DNA of 64,000 nucleotides from RH-AL1 sp965249685 (GCA_965249685.1 CBDFMN010000003.1:3038001-3102000); one strand, 5' to 3'; counted from the first letter of the stretch, positions 15,682-25,264 are shown. Notes: generated by a model from the sequence alone, not told the origin. Numbers and translations: made by a program.

Positions 15682-18201
15682 GTGCACGCGCCCGCTCCAC
15701 TCGCCACCCTGCCGCCGCGCTTCCAGGTTTGGTTCTCCACGCGGGGCTGGGCGCCGCGCCAGCACCAACTCGACCTGCTTGCCGCCGCGCAGGCCGGCGA
15801 AAGCACCTTGCTCGTCGCGCCGACCGGCGCCGGCAAGACACTCGCCGGGTTCCTGCCGAGCCTCGTCGATCTGGCGCGGCCGGCCAATCGCTCGCGCCTC
15901 CACACGCTCTACGTCTCGCCGCTGAAGGCGCTCGCCGTCGACGTGGAGCGCAACCTGGGGCATCCTGTCGCCGAAATGGGTCTGCCGATCCGCGTCGAGA
16001 CGCGCACCGGCGACACCTCCGTGCACAAGCGCAAGCGCCAGCGCGTGGATCCGCCCGACATCCTGCTGACGACGCCCGAGCAGGTGGCCCTGCTGCTCGC
16101 CTCGCCCGACGCGGCGCTCCTGTTTGCCGACCTGCGTCGCGTGGTCTTCGACGAGTTGCACGCCATCGTCGCCTCCAAGCGCGGCGACCTGCTCGCGCTC
16201 GACCTCGCCCGGCTGCGCGCCATCGCACCGATGATGACGACGACCGGCCTCTCCGCCACCGTCCGCGATCCGGGCGAGTTGCGCCGCTGGTTGGTGCCGC
16301 AGCGTCCGGCGGAGGGCGTGCGGCCGGAGAGCCGGCTGGTCCTCGCTCCGCCCGGCGCGCCGGCCGAGCTGACGATCCTCGACACGGAGGAGCGGATGCC
16401 CTGGGCCGGCCATTCCGCGCGCCACGCGCTCGCCGAGGTCTACGCCCGCATCAAGGCGGCGGGCATGACGCTCGTCTTCGTCAACACGCGCTCGTCGGCC
16501 GAATTCATCTTCCAGACGCTCTGGAGCCTCAACGAGGACGGCTTGCCGATCGCGCTCCACCACGGCTCGCTCGATGCCTCGCAGCGACGCCGCGTCGAGG
16601 AGGCGATGGCGGCGGGGCGCCTGAAGGCCGTGGTCTGCACCTCCACCCTCGACCTCGGCATCGATTGGGGCGCCGTCGACCTCGTCATCAACATCGGCGC
16701 GCCGAAGGGCGCGAGTCGCTTGACCCAGCGGATCGGCCGCGCCAACCACCGCCTCGACGAGCCCTCGCGCGCGCTGCTCGTGCCCTCCAATCGTTTCGAG
16801 GTTCTGGAGTGCCGCGCCGCCGTCGACGCGGCGAACGAGGGCGCGCAGGATACCGCGGTGGCGCGCGACGGCGCACTCGACGTCCTGTGTCAGCACATCC
16901 TCGGCATGGCCTGCGCCGGTCCCTTCGCGGCCGACGACCTCTTCGCGGAGATCACCTCGGCCGAGCCCTTCGCCGGCGTGGACCGCGCGACCTTCGACCG
17001 GGCGCTCGCCTTCGTCGCGCACGGCGGCTACGCGCTCAAGGGCTACGAGCGCTTCGCCAAGATCAAGCAGACGGGGGATGGGCGCTGGCGGATCGCCAAC
17101 GGCCGGGTGGCGCAGACCTACCGGATGAATGTCGGCACCATCGTCGAGGCGACGGTGCTCAAGGTGCGGCTGGTGCAGGGCCGCGCGCGTCCCAACGATG
17201 CCGCCTACACAGGCCCGCTCCGACGGGGCGGCCGCGTGCTGGGCGAGCTGGAGGAGGGCTTCCTCGAGACCCTGGTGCCGGGCGACACGTTCCTCTTCGG
17301 CGGCGAGATCCTCGCCTTGCAGGGCATCGTCGACAACGAGGCGCTGGTTTCGCGCTCCGCCTCCGACACGCCGCGCGTGCCCTCCTACGCCGGCGGCAAG
17401 TTCCCGCTCTCGACCTATCTGGCGGGCCGCGTGCGCAGCCTGCTCGCCACCCCCGAGAGCTGGCACACCCTGCCGATGCAGGTGGCGGAATGGCTCGAAC
17501 TGCAGGCGGAGCGCTCCGCCCTGCCGCCGCCGGGCGACCTGCTGGTGGAGACGTTTCCGCGCGCCGGGCGCCACTACCTCGTCTGCTACCCCTTCGAGGG
17601 CCGGCTGGCGCACCAGACGCTCGGCATGCTGCTGACGCGGCGCATGGAGCGGGAGCGGCTGAAGCCGCTCGGCTTCATGGCCAACGACTACGCGCTGGCG
17701 ATCTGGGCGAAGACGGACGTCGGCGCGCGGATGAAGAACGGCCTGGTGTCCCTGGACGCGCTCTACGCCCAGGACATGCTCGGCGACGACCTGGAGGAAT
17801 GGCTGCAGGAATCGGCGCTGATGAAGCGCACCTTCCGCCACAACGCGATCGTCGCCGGGCTCATCGAGCGGAATTTCCCCGGCCGCGAGAAGAACGCGCG
17901 GCAGGTCACCATGTCGACCGACCTCGTGTACGACGTGCTGCGCCGCCACGAGCCCGACCACATCCTGCTGCAGGCCGCGCGCGCCGATGCGTCAACGGGA
18001 CTCCTCGACTTGGTGCGCCTGGGCGCCATGCTGGCGCGAATCAAAGGTCGGATCATGCACAAGGACCTCGATCGCGTGTCGCCCTTAGCGGTGCCGATCA
18101 TGCTCGACGTCGGCCGCGAGCCGATCCACGGCGAGGGCCGCGAGGCCATCCTCGCCGAGGCGGAGGAGGCCATGATCGCGGACGCGACGGGGCCATTTTG
18201 A
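15682..18201 (+). CDS. Ligase-associated Lhr-like DEXH-box DNA helicase
   Basis: An 839-residue superfamily-2 helicase of the Lhr-core type (TIGR04121). Walker A APTGAGKT is at residues 46-53, the DExH box is DELH near 155, motif III is LSATV, and motif VI is QRIGRANHR. A C-terminal winged-helix and Lhr-specific region fills residues about 430-839. GTG 15682 has AAGGA upstream. It belongs with the ligase and exonuclease 2.3 kb away on the other strand and with the phosphoesterase just downstream. The known role of the set is DNA repair; the helicase should unwind DNA or DNA-RNA hybrids in the 3'-to-5' direction. The gene is full length. Confidence 0.93.
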   Translation: MHAPAPLATLPPRFQVWFSTRGWAPRQHQLDLLAAAQAGESTLLVAPTGAGKTLAGFLPSLVDLARPANRSRLHTLYVSPLKALAVDVERNLGHPVAEMGLPIRVETRTGDTSVHKRKRQRVDPPDILLTTPEQVALLLASPDAALLFADLRRVVFDELHAIVASKRGDLLALDLARLRAIAPMMTTTGLSATVRDPGELRRWLVPQRPAEGVRPESRLVLAPPGAPAELTILDTEERMPWAGHSARHALAEVYARIKAAGMTLVFVNTRSSAEFIFQTLWSLNEDGLPIALHHGSLDASQRRRVEEAMAAGRLKAVVCTSTLDLGIDWGAVDLVINIGAPKGASRLTQRIGRANHRLDEPSRALLVPSNRFEVLECRAAVDAANEGAQDTAVARDGALDVLCQHILGMACAGPFAADDLFAEITSAEPFAGVDRATFDRALAFVAHGGYALKGYERFAKIKQTGDGRWRIANGRVAQTYRMNVGTIVEATVLKVRLVQGRARPNDAAYTGPLRRGGRVLGELEEGFLETLVPGDTFLFGGEILALQGIVDNEALVSRSASDTPRVPSYAGGKFPLSTYLAGRVRSLLATPESWHTLPMQVAEWLELQAERSALPPPGDLLVETFPRAGRHYLVCYPFEGRLAHQTLGMLLTRRMERERLKPLGFMANDYALAIWAKTDVGARMKNGLVSLDALYAQDMLGDDLEEWLQESALMKRTFRHNAIVAGLIERNFPGREKNARQVTMSTDLVYDVLRRHEPDHILLQAARADASTGLLDLVRLGAMLARIKGRIMHKDLDRVSPLAVPIMLDVGREPIHGEGREAILAEAEEAMIADATGPF

Positions 18202-18220
18202 GAGTCTGCGCGCACCGTCA

Positions 18221-18241
18221 TGCCCGGCCTTATACCGGGCA
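18221..18241. repeat. REP-like palindrome between helicase and phosphoesterase genes
   Basis: TGCCCGG and its complement CCGGGCA flank a 7-base spacer within a CGTCATGCCCGG context that resembles dispersed intergenic palindromes of alphaproteobacteria. It lies 19 bases after the helicase stop and may also act as a weak terminator or mRNA stabiliser. Copy number elsewhere in the genome cannot be seen. Confidence 0.55.
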
Positions 18242-18364
18242 CCCACGCCGTACCGAGGCTTTGCCGTTGCCGTCACGGGCGCCGTCTGGCGGGGTAAAGG
18301 GCCGACAAGAATGCAGCCATCGTCGGGCAGGCGAGCCCCGACGTGTCGGGATCGAGACGGCATC

Positions 18365-19090
18365 GTGACCCTCGCCCATGCCGTTTCCACGCCGCAGCCG
18401 GAAAAGGTCGTCCGCCTGCACGGCTCCGCCTTCGTCGCCGACCCGTCCGGCGCGCTCTACTGGCCGGACGAGCATCTCCTCGTCGTCGCCGACCTGCACC
18501 TGGAGAAAGGCTCGTCCTACGCCAAACGGCGCGTCTTCCTGCCGCCCTACGACACCAGCGCGACGCTGGCCGCGCTCGGCGCCGTCCTCGTACGGTTCGC
18601 CCCCAAACGGGTGGTGGCGCTTGGCGACAGTTTTCACGATCAGGCCGGCCCGGCGCGGCTGCTGCCGCACGACGCGCAGGCGCTGCGGGCGATGCAGGCG
18701 GGCCGCGACTGGCTGTGGATCGCCGGCAACCACGATCCGCACCCGCACGCGCTCGACGGCGACCACGCCGCCCATCTCGGCATCGGTCACATCTGCTTCC
18801 GTCACGAGCCGAGCGTTTCGCCCTGCGACGGCGAGGTCGCCGGCCATCTCCACCCGGTGGCGCGGGTCGGCAACCGCTCCGGCGCGGTGCGCCGCCGCTG
18901 CTTCCTCGCGGACGGACTGCGCATGGTCATGCCGGCCTTCGGCGCCTACGCCGGCGGGCTCAACGTGCTGGACGACGCCTTCACCGCGCTGTTCGGCCGT
19001 GCCGAGCGGCACGCCCACCTGCTCGGCCGCGACGCCGTCTACACGGTGGCGCGCCGGCAATGCCTGCCGGAGGCGACGGCGTGGCGCTAA
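18365..19090 (+). CDS. pdeM: Ligase-associated DNA damage response metallophosphoesterase PdeM
   Basis: A 241-residue calcineurin-type phosphoesterase (TIGR04123 type). Metal-binding motifs appear in order: VADLHLEKGSS near residue 43, ALGDSFHD near 83, AGNHDPH near 118 and GHLHP near 159. GTG 18365 is taken as start; the frame stays open up to ATG 18311, which is an alternative. It follows the helicase on the same strand after a palindromic spacer. Members act as Mn-dependent DNA endonucleases or phosphodiesterases and always travel with the ligase, helicase and exonuclease of this cluster. It ends 1 base before the convergent immunity pseudogene. Confidence 0.9.
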   Translation: MTLAHAVSTPQPEKVVRLHGSAFVADPSGALYWPDEHLLVVADLHLEKGSSYAKRRVFLPPYDTSATLAALGAVLVRFAPKRVVALGDSFHDQAGPARLLPHDAQALRAMQAGRDWLWIAGNHDPHPHALDGDHAAHLGIGHICFRHEPSVSPCDGEVAGHLHPVARVGNRSGAVRRRCFLADGLRMVMPAFGAYAGGLNVLDDAFTALFGRAERHAHLLGRDAVYTVARRQCLPEATAWR

Positions 19091-19091
19091 G

Positions 19092-19819
19092 TCAGGTCGA
19101 CAGGCGCGGACTGATGATCGCGTCGTCGTTGATCGGCGCGATCGCCTCCTTCATCGCGAAGGCGGTCGCCCTGTGCGCGGGATTGGCCGCGTCGAAGTGC
19201 TCGTCGTCGGTGGCGGCCATGAACAGGCTGCCGTCGGGCCGCACCTGCGTGACCGTGCCGGGCGGCGGCGCGATCCGCCGCGCGAGGTCCGGCGGGATCA
19301 GCATCATCCAGCAGGCGTAGACCGGCTTGCGCGGCTCATCGTGCATCCAGTCCTCGCCGAGCGTGCGGGGGTCGGCATAGGCGACGACGGGGTCGAAGGC
19401 GTCGGCCAGCGCGAAGAGGATCGCCTTGACGAAGCGGTAGTCCGTCAGGCGCGGGTCGGGGGGACCTTATAACCGGAACTGAGCATGACGCGATTGCCGT
19501 AGATGCCGCCCGCGTGCGTGTCGATAATGAAGCGGCGCGGATCGTCGTAGTCGTGGGCCGTCGCCACGCTGAAAATACATCCGACCATCTCGTTTGGCAT
19601 CGCCTTGCCGTCGAAGCAGTTCTCCTCGAACATCCATCGTTCCAGGGCGGCGTGGTCGCGCGGAACGTACCGCCGCCCGGTGATCTCGTCGTCCCTGACG
19701 AACTCGCTCAGCTCCGGATCGATGGCTCTCAACGCGTCCAGGAGCATCAGGTAGCGGCTCGTGACCTTGTCGAGAGGTTCGATCTTGGAGGGAAGCGTCG
19801 CGCTTATGATAAATGCCAT
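19092..19819 (-). pseudogene. Imm52-like immunity gene broken by a frameshift
   Basis: Two frames join into one protein of about 240 residues if a single base is corrected. The first, from ATG 19819, runs to a premature stop at 19445 and ends GIYGNRVMLSSGYKVP. The second continues in another frame with PDPRLTDYRFVKAIL and ends DDAIISPRLST at 19092. The switch falls at a run of six G at 19458-19463. The start overlaps the end of the toxin reading frame by 16 bases, as expected for a toxin/immunity pair. The style (HAGGIYGN, VYACWMMLI) suggests the Imm52 family, usually linked to REase-fold toxins; this name is tentative. Confidence 0.6.
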
Positions 19820-20767
19820 GCTTCATCCCCCTTACACCCCAATCCCTTCCGCGTGCGCCCTCCAAGAACGGGAGTGACGGGCGGGAAGTGGAACACCTTG
19901 ATGTTTTTATGTTTTTCGAACAGACTTGTTGCGCTATCGGCCGCGCCACGTTCCGCGAAGAGGTATTTGACCTTGCGTCCCGTCCCTCGACGGCGAGGTC
20001 TCGTAAGAAGGCTTCATTGTACAACTTTTCTCGCGCGTTCAGGAACCTGTTCAGGATGTAATCCATGCGCGGCCCCTTGAACTCGATGAGGTCGCCCGCC
20101 TTCCATCGGCCCTGCAAATCGTCCGTACGAGCGCAATCGTCGACGTAAAGCCACGGTAGAAAATCGCCTCGCCCTCCTTCAGCGGATCGACCTTGTTGAC
20201 TTCGTTGTGGCCGTCGACCTCGTACTGGTTGGCAGGCGGTTTTGCGCCGTGCGGTGTGTCCTTCACCGGCGTCGGGCAGCGCCGGGGATCGTCGTCGCTG
20301 GGAGTCACGGGCGCATCGGGTGGATTGGGACCTCCCGGCTTCGGCATGAGGGCTGGCGCCGGATCCGGCACGAGCGGCAGGGTCGGTGGGAGCGGACGCA
20401 CCACGCCGAGAGGGCCGACCAGTTCGCCAACGAACGGCTCGAAGAAGACGGGCGCCGCCGGTGCGCCCTGTGGCCCGCTTCCAAATTGTCAGCTGGCACG
20501 CCCGTTGCCCGCCGGGACGTGCGGCTGCCCCGGATATTCAAGCAGCGTCAGGGCGGCTCCGGTCAGGGACAGCTCGCGCATCAGCCCGGCCGGCGCGGCG
20601 CCGCCCGCGAGCGCCCGCTCCCCGAGGAACAGCCGGTAGCCGTCGTGAGCGCACGATAGAGTGGGAAGCCGCGCAAAGCCGAGGCGGATGTTGGCGAGCG
20701 CTTTGTCGTGACGGCCCCAAGCTGCGACCGCTGCTTCGAGGTGGGATGTCAAGTCTGACGGCAGGTG
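19804..20767 (-). pseudogene. Polymorphic toxin, middle and C-terminal part (REase-fold tip), separated and mutated
   Basis: This is the downstream piece of a toxin gene whose first 221 bases lie at 25289-25509. It holds the rest of the shared N-terminal module (LANIRLGFARLPTL), the hinge PHVPAGNGRAS, then an in-frame TGA near 20486 where the paralogue has Gly (GRESGQW). After a proline-rich linker the frame shifts near 20166-20176 into DFLPWLYVDD...WKAGDLIEFKGPRMDYI, and shifts again near 19983-19997 into RKVKYLFAERGAADSATSLF, ending DEAWHLS at 19804. The GDLIEFKGP segment resembles the E-x-K core of REase-fold toxins (Tox-REase-5 type). Insertion, nonsense and two frameshifts make it dead. 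Confidence 0.75.
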
Positions 20768-20791
20768 GGTAGTGTCTCAGTTTGAATGTCG
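20768..20791 (+). repeat. Left terminal inverted repeat of the element
   Basis: 24 bp beginning GGTAGTGTCTCAG, a perfect inverted match to 25265-25288. Its outer side abuts one copy of the 8-bp duplication GGCAGGTG (20760-20767). Confidence 0.95.
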
Positions 20792-20930
20792 ACTCCTGGT
20801 GGATTGCGGTCCGACGGGTTTCGGAGAAGCAGGTGACGATAGCTGCCGTTGCCTGGCGCGCTCGGCTTTCCCAAAAAGGATAGTGTTTTGGCAAAGTAAG
20901 CTTGGACCGACGGTAAATCGGGATACAGCA

Positions 20931-21827
20931 TCATGCCAACGCGGCGAGTCGGTCGCGCAGCCAGCTCTGTGCCGGGTGGGTAGTCGTCCGTTCGTGCCAG
21001 ATAGTGGCGATGACGAATCCAGGTATGGTGAGCGGCGGTTCCAGCACCTGCACCCGATCCGACCAGCCTTCTGCGATCCGGCGCGGGATCAGTGCGATCA
21101 TGTCGGACCGGGATACCACCTCCGGCACGATCAGGAAGCCTGACGTGGACAAGGCGACGGTGCGGCGGCGGCCGATCGCCTCAAGCGCCGCGTCGGCAGG
21201 TCCGGCAAAACCGCCGCCCTGAGGCGATACGACGACGTGGTCCAGCGCGCAGAACACGTCTAGCCCCAAATCGCCCTGCACGCCTGGATGTCCTTGTCGC
21301 GCGATGACCGCGTAATCCTCCTCGTAGAGTCGACGCTGGCGCATCGCCGCCGGCGCGTGTTCAGGCGCAGCCAAGGCCAGGTCCACCTCACCACGCTCCA
21401 GCTGCGTCGTGAGTGCCATCACGTCGAGCGCCCGCCACGCGATGCGGACCATGGGCGCCTCGGCCCGCAACGCAACCGAGAAGCGCGCCAGCAGCGCATA
21501 CTGGACGTAGTCGCTCGCCGCGATCACCAGGGTTGCCCGCAGGGTCGCCGGATCGATTGGCGCTCCTTGCTCGATAACGCGGCGGACACTCTCCAGCGCC
21601 TCGTGCAGTGGCTGCATCAGCTCAAGTGCCCGTTGGGTCAGCACCATCCCGCGCTGGGCCGGGATCAGGAGCGGATCGCCGAGCGCCTCCCGGAGCCGCG
21701 CCAGCCGCGCCGACAAGGCCGGCTGACTAAGGTTCAGCCGGCGCGCGGCGCGCGTGACGTTGCGCTCCGCAAGCAAGGCTTCGAGCGTCACGAGCAGTCC
21801 GAGATCGAGGTTCCTGGTATCCATCAT
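20931..21827 (-). CDS. Cargo LysR-family regulator
   Basis: A 298-residue LysR regulator. ATG 21827 gives the usual opening MMDTRNLDLGLLVTLEALLA followed by the helix-turn-helix ERNVTRAARRLNLSQPALS. The ligand-binding half includes LRATLVIAASDYVQYALLA and GEVDLALAA. An alternative start at 21881 would run up against the MFS start and leave no promoter. It is divergent from the MFS gene and very likely controls the three plus-strand cargo genes from the short intergenic region. NodD/PcpR-like sequence style suggests an aromatic or quinone ligand, but this is a guess. Confidence 0.85.
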   Translation of the reverse strand: MMDTRNLDLGLLVTLEALLAERNVTRAARRLNLSQPALSARLARLREALGDPLLIPAQRGMVLTQRALELMQPLHEALESVRRVIEQGAPIDPATLRATLVIAASDYVQYALLARFSVALRAEAPMVRIAWRALDVMALTTQLERGEVDLALAAPEHAPAAMRQRRLYEEDYAVIARQGHPGVQGDLGLDVFCALDHVVVSPQGGGFAGPADAALEAIGRRRTVALSTSGFLIVPEVVSRSDMIALIPRRIAEGWSDRVQVLEPPLTIPGFVIATIWHERTTTHPAQSWLRDRLAALA

Positions 21828-21881
21828 GTCGATAACGGCACGCAAGAGGTTCGATTTCAATGGCCGAGGTGGCTGGGTCAT

Positions 21882-23153
21882 ATGCTTCAGGAGCGGGCTG
21901 GAGCCCGTGACACTCCAATCGACGACACGGATAGCAGCTTGCCCGAAGCAACCTCCCCGGCATCGCCACCCGACTCCTCGATCGCCTTCCCATTGCTCGC
22001 GATCACCCTGTTCCTGTTTTTCGTGTCGGCCAGTGTGCCCTCCCCCTTGTTCGTCGTGTTCCAGGGGCGGTGGGGGTTCTCCCCGGGCATGCTGACAGTC
22101 GCGTTCAGCATCTACTCGCTGGTACTGCTGGTGACGTTGCTCGTGGCCGGCTCGCTCTCCGACCATCTCGGCCGCAAGCCGGTGATCGTCGCGGCACTGG
22201 CCATCCAGGTCGTGGCCATGGCCCTGTTCCTCACGGCGGACGGCATCGGCGGGTTGCTCACCGCCCGGATCGTCCAGGGGCTGTCCATGGGCGTGGTGAA
22301 CGGCGCGCTGTCCGCCGCGGTGATCGAGGCGGCGCCCCCGGCCCGAAAGGCGCTCGGCAGCCTGCTGACCGGCATCTCGCCCCTGGCCGGGCTCGCGACG
22401 GGTGCGCTCGTCACCGGAGCCCTGCTCGGGGTCACGAACCGAGCGGAAGTCTGGGCCTTCGGCGTCCTGGGTGGAGTGTTCTGCCTGGGCGCGGTGTCGG
22501 TGGCTCTGATCCCCGAAACGGCGAGCCCGGTGCCCGGTCTGCTCCGGTCGATGGTGCCGAGCGTGCATGTCACCCGGGCGGCGCGGAGCGGCTTCACGCG
22601 TGCCCTGCCCCTGCTCCTGTCCATCTGGGCCTTGTGCGGCTTCGTCATCGCGCTCGGGCCGTCGCTGCTGCGCACCGTCTTCTCGGTCAACAGCGGGGTG
22701 CTGAACGGTGCCACCGTGGCCGTGCTCTGCGGAGCAGGCGCCGTATCGCCGCTCCTGATACGTGGGCGGCCACCCGGGCGCATGGCCGCACTGGGCATGG
22801 CGGCGGTGACGGCCGGGGTCGGCCTGCTTCTCGTGTCGATCGGCACGGGCGCCCTGGCGCTGTTCTTCGTCGGCAGCGCGGTGGCCGGTGCCGGGCTGGG
22901 TGCGTCCTTCAGCGGCCTCATCCAGTCGCTCGTGCCGCTCACCCCGGTGCATGAACGCGCGGAACTCTTCGCTGCGATCTTCCTGGTCACCTACCTGTCC
23001 CTGAGCGTTCCTCCCATCGCCGCCGGCTTCTCCGTTCCGCTCACCGGCTTCCTGGGCACGACCCAGGCCTATCTCGGCGCCGTCCTGGTCGTGTCGGCGA
23101 CGGCAACCGTCCTGCAATGGCTGCCCTCGCGCAGCCGAGGAGCACCCGCATGA
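21882..23153 (+). CDS. Cargo MFS efflux transporter
   Basis: A drug:H+ antiporter-like MFS carrier of up to 423 residues with about 12 hydrophobic segments. Motif A appears as GSLSDHLGRKPV, and the N-terminal helix reads LLAITLFLFFVSASVPSPLF. ATG 21882 is the first start; TTG 21939 would leave a more usual promoter gap to the divergent LysR gene. The stop overlaps the start of the reductase gene by 4 bases (ATGA), so these genes form one operon. Export of the substrate or product of the two downstream oxidoreductases is a reasonable inference. Confidence 0.85.
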   Translation: MLQERAGARDTPIDDTDSSLPEATSPASPPDSSIAFPLLAITLFLFFVSASVPSPLFVVFQGRWGFSPGMLTVAFSIYSLVLLVTLLVAGSLSDHLGRKPVIVAALAIQVVAMALFLTADGIGGLLTARIVQGLSMGVVNGALSAAVIEAAPPARKALGSLLTGISPLAGLATGALVTGALLGVTNRAEVWAFGVLGGVFCLGAVSVALIPETASPVPGLLRSMVPSVHVTRAARSGFTRALPLLLSIWALCGFVIALGPSLLRTVFSVNSGVLNGATVAVLCGAGAVSPLLIRGRPPGRMAALGMAAVTAGVGLLLVSIGTGALALFFVGSAVAGAGLGASFSGLIQSLVPLTPVHERAELFAAIFLVTYLSLSVPPIAAGFSVPLTGFLGTTQAYLGAVLVVSATATVLQWLPSRSRGAPA

Positions 23154-24157
23154 AGGCCATCCAGGCTCATCCGCAGCAAGGGCTCGACGGCCTGACGTCG
23201 GTGGACCTCCCCGATCCCGGCGATCCCGGACGGGACGCCATCCGCGTGCGCGTGCATGCCACCTCCCTGAACTTCCACGACCTGGGCGTGGTGACGGGAC
23301 GGTTGCCGGCCGCCGATGGGCGCATCCCCATGGCCGATGGCGCCGGGGTGGTGGAGGCGGTCGGTTCCGAGGTCACTGGGTTCAAGCCCGGCGACCACGT
23401 CGTATCGACCTTCTTCCCGACCTGGCTGGACGGTGAGGCCACCCTTGCCGATTTCGCCACCACGCCGGGCGACGGGATCGACGGCTTTGCCCGGGAGGTC
23501 GTTGTGGCGCCGGCCACGTCCTTCACGCGTGCGCCGGCCGGCTGGAGCCACGCCGCCGCAGCGACCCTGACCACGGCCGGTGTGACCGCCTGGCGCGCCC
23601 TGCTGGTCAACGGCGGCCTGAAGGTTGGGGACAGCGTGCTGGTGCTCGGCACGGGCGGCGTGTCGATTTTCGCGTTGCAGATAGCGCGGGCCATGGGGGC
23701 GACGGTGATCGCGACCTCCTCCTCCGACGAAAAGCTGGAGCGGCTTCGCACGATGGGCGCCGCGCACGGCATCAACTACCGCCAATACGAGAACTGGGGC
23801 GATCGGGTGAGGGACCTGACCGGAGGCACCGGCGTCGATCACGTCGTGGAGGTGGGCGGCCCGGGCACGCTGGCGCAATCGATCAGGGCCGCGCGCGTGG
23901 GCGGCCACATCTCGCTGATCGGCGTGCTGACCGGCCGGGCGGGCGCCGTGCCGACGGCCATGCTCATGGCGCGGCAGCAACGGCTCCAGGGCCTGATCGT
24001 CGGCAGCCGCCGTCATCAATTGGACCTGATCCGCGGCATCGACGCCGTCCATGGCCACCCGGTGATCGACCGCTCCTTTCCTCTGGCCGAGATCGTGGAC
24101 GCTTTCCGGTTCCAGGAATCAGGCGGCCATTTCGGCAAGATCGTCGTCGAATTCTGA
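23150..24157 (+). CDS. Cargo NAD(P)-dependent MDR-family oxidoreductase (quinone-reductase-like)
   Basis: A 335-residue medium-chain dehydrogenase/reductase. The N-terminal GroES-like half has SLNFHDLGVVTGRLP, where the zinc-enzyme catalytic cysteine is absent, and the cofactor half has VLVLGTGGVSIFALQIARAM with the glycine-rich dinucleotide motif. Lack of the zinc ligands points to a quinone oxidoreductase or enone reductase rather than a zinc alcohol dehydrogenase. ATG 23150 has GAGGAG upstream and overlaps the MFS stop. Cargo of the element; likely acts on a reactive carbonyl or quinone. Confidence 0.85.
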   Translation: MKAIQAHPQQGLDGLTSVDLPDPGDPGRDAIRVRVHATSLNFHDLGVVTGRLPAADGRIPMADGAGVVEAVGSEVTGFKPGDHVVSTFFPTWLDGEATLADFATTPGDGIDGFAREVVVAPATSFTRAPAGWSHAAAATLTTAGVTAWRALLVNGGLKVGDSVLVLGTGGVSIFALQIARAMGATVIATSSSDEKLERLRTMGAAHGINYRQYENWGDRVRDLTGGTGVDHVVEVGGPGTLAQSIRAARVGGHISLIGVLTGRAGAVPTAMLMARQQRLQGLIVGSRRHQLDLIRGIDAVHGHPVIDRSFPLAEIVDAFRFQESGGHFGKIVVEF

Positions 24158-24186
24158 CAAACCCCGACCAGCAGGAACAAACCACC

Positions 24187-24981
24187 ATGAAGGTTTTTCT
24201 CGTTTTCGCCCACCCGGAACGCCACTCCTTGAACGGCGCGCTGCGCGACGTTGCCGTGGCCGAGTTGCAGGCACAGGGGCATGAGGTCCGGGTCAGTGAC
24301 CTATACGCCGATGGATGGAAGGCCATTGTCGATCGCTCCGACTTCCCGGACGCGGCACCCGGCGAGCGGCTGCTGGTGGCTGGCGCGTCCGGCCGGGCCT
24401 TCGCTGCCGGCGCGCTGACGGAGGACGTGAAGGCCGAGCAGGAGAAGCTGCTCTGGGCCGATGCCCTGATCCTGCAGTTTCCGCTGTGGTGGTACTCGAT
24501 GCCGGCCATCCTCAAGGGATGGGTGGACCGCGTGTATGCCTTCGGTTTCGCCTACGGGGTCGGCGAACGGAGCGACACGCATTGGGGCGACCGCTTTGGC
24601 GAGGGCACACTGGCCTGCAAGCGGGCCATGCTGATCGTCACCGTGGGCGGCTGGGCGACGCACTATGCCCCGCGCGGTGTGAACGGCCCGATCGAGGACA
24701 TCCTGTTCCCGATCAATCACGGTATCCTCTACTATCCCGGTTACACCGTCCTGCCGTCCTTCGTGGCCTACCGCGTGGACCGGATGGACGAGGCCGGCTT
24801 TGGGCTGGTGGCGGAGCAGTTGAAGGAGAGGATGCGGACCATCGAAACCGCTGCGCCCATACCCTATCGAATGCAGAACGGTGGCGACTACCAGGTTCCC
24901 AGCTTGGAGTTGCGGCCAGAGCTGGGCGACCCTGGCGTGTCCGGCTTCGCCTTGCACGTGGACCAGGGGCGGGCAGGGTGA
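24187..24981 (+). CDS. Cargo NAD(P)H:quinone oxidoreductase, flavodoxin fold (NQO1/MdaB/KefF type)
   Basis: A 264-residue flavoprotein. The opening VFLVFAHPERHSLNGAL is the phosphate-binding loop of the NQO family, and ILQFPLWWYSMPAILKGWVD followed by RVYAFGFAYG forms the flavin and dimer interface signature. ATG 24187 follows the reductase stop by 29 bases, with AGGAA upstream. It should carry out two-electron reduction of quinones or similar electrophiles with NAD(P)H. Together with the MDR enzyme and exporter it suggests a quinone or electrophile detoxification cassette. Confidence 0.85.
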   Translation: MKVFLVFAHPERHSLNGALRDVAVAELQAQGHEVRVSDLYADGWKAIVDRSDFPDAAPGERLLVAGASGRAFAAGALTEDVKAEQEKLLWADALILQFPLWWYSMPAILKGWVDRVYAFGFAYGVGERSDTHWGDRFGEGTLACKRAMLIVTVGGWATHYAPRGVNGPIEDILFPINHGILYYPGYTVLPSFVAYRVDRMDEAGFGLVAEQLKERMRTIETAAPIPYRMQNGGDYQVPSLELRPELGDPGVSGFALHVDQGRAG

Positions 24982-25264
24982 TTCGTCCTGCGACTCCTCG
25001 AAGGCATCATCTAATCCGCTGGGCCTGAGCGACGGGCTTACCCACCCGTCGCTGCCTTCCCATAAAGGAACGTAGAGCGGGAAAGCGCGCGGACGACGCG
25101 GCCGTCACACAGGCTCAATCTACGCTTTCCCGAACTCCGTTCCCGATTGCCTCTTCCCGAAATCCGCCGATGCCGATGGAGAAACGGGAAAAGTGCGCCG
25201 CTTCCTAATGGCCGTTTTCGGCACGCTCGGCGACCTGGCGGAGTGGCCGGGGCTGGTCGTAAGC
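24982..25264. other. Non-coding right arm of the element
   Basis: This 283-bp stretch between the last cargo gene and the right terminal repeat shows no credible gene on either strand. Frames crossing it are read-through of the broken toxin gene from the right flank. It may hold transposase binding sites. Confidence 0.6.

Noticed and set aside
15559..17961. 800-residue minus-strand frame opposite the helicase
   Set aside because: Low-complexity Arg/Gly/Ala content and no motifs; the plus-strand frame carries all helicase motifs.
20931..23117. 728-residue frame spanning LysR and the antisense of the MFS gene
   Set aside because: Only the LysR part is coherent; the upstream portion is antisense to the transporter.
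24982..25264. Possible transposase remnant in the right arm of the element
   Set aside because: No frame gives DDE, HUH or Tyr/Ser recombinase motifs; frames there are read-through of the cut toxin gene.
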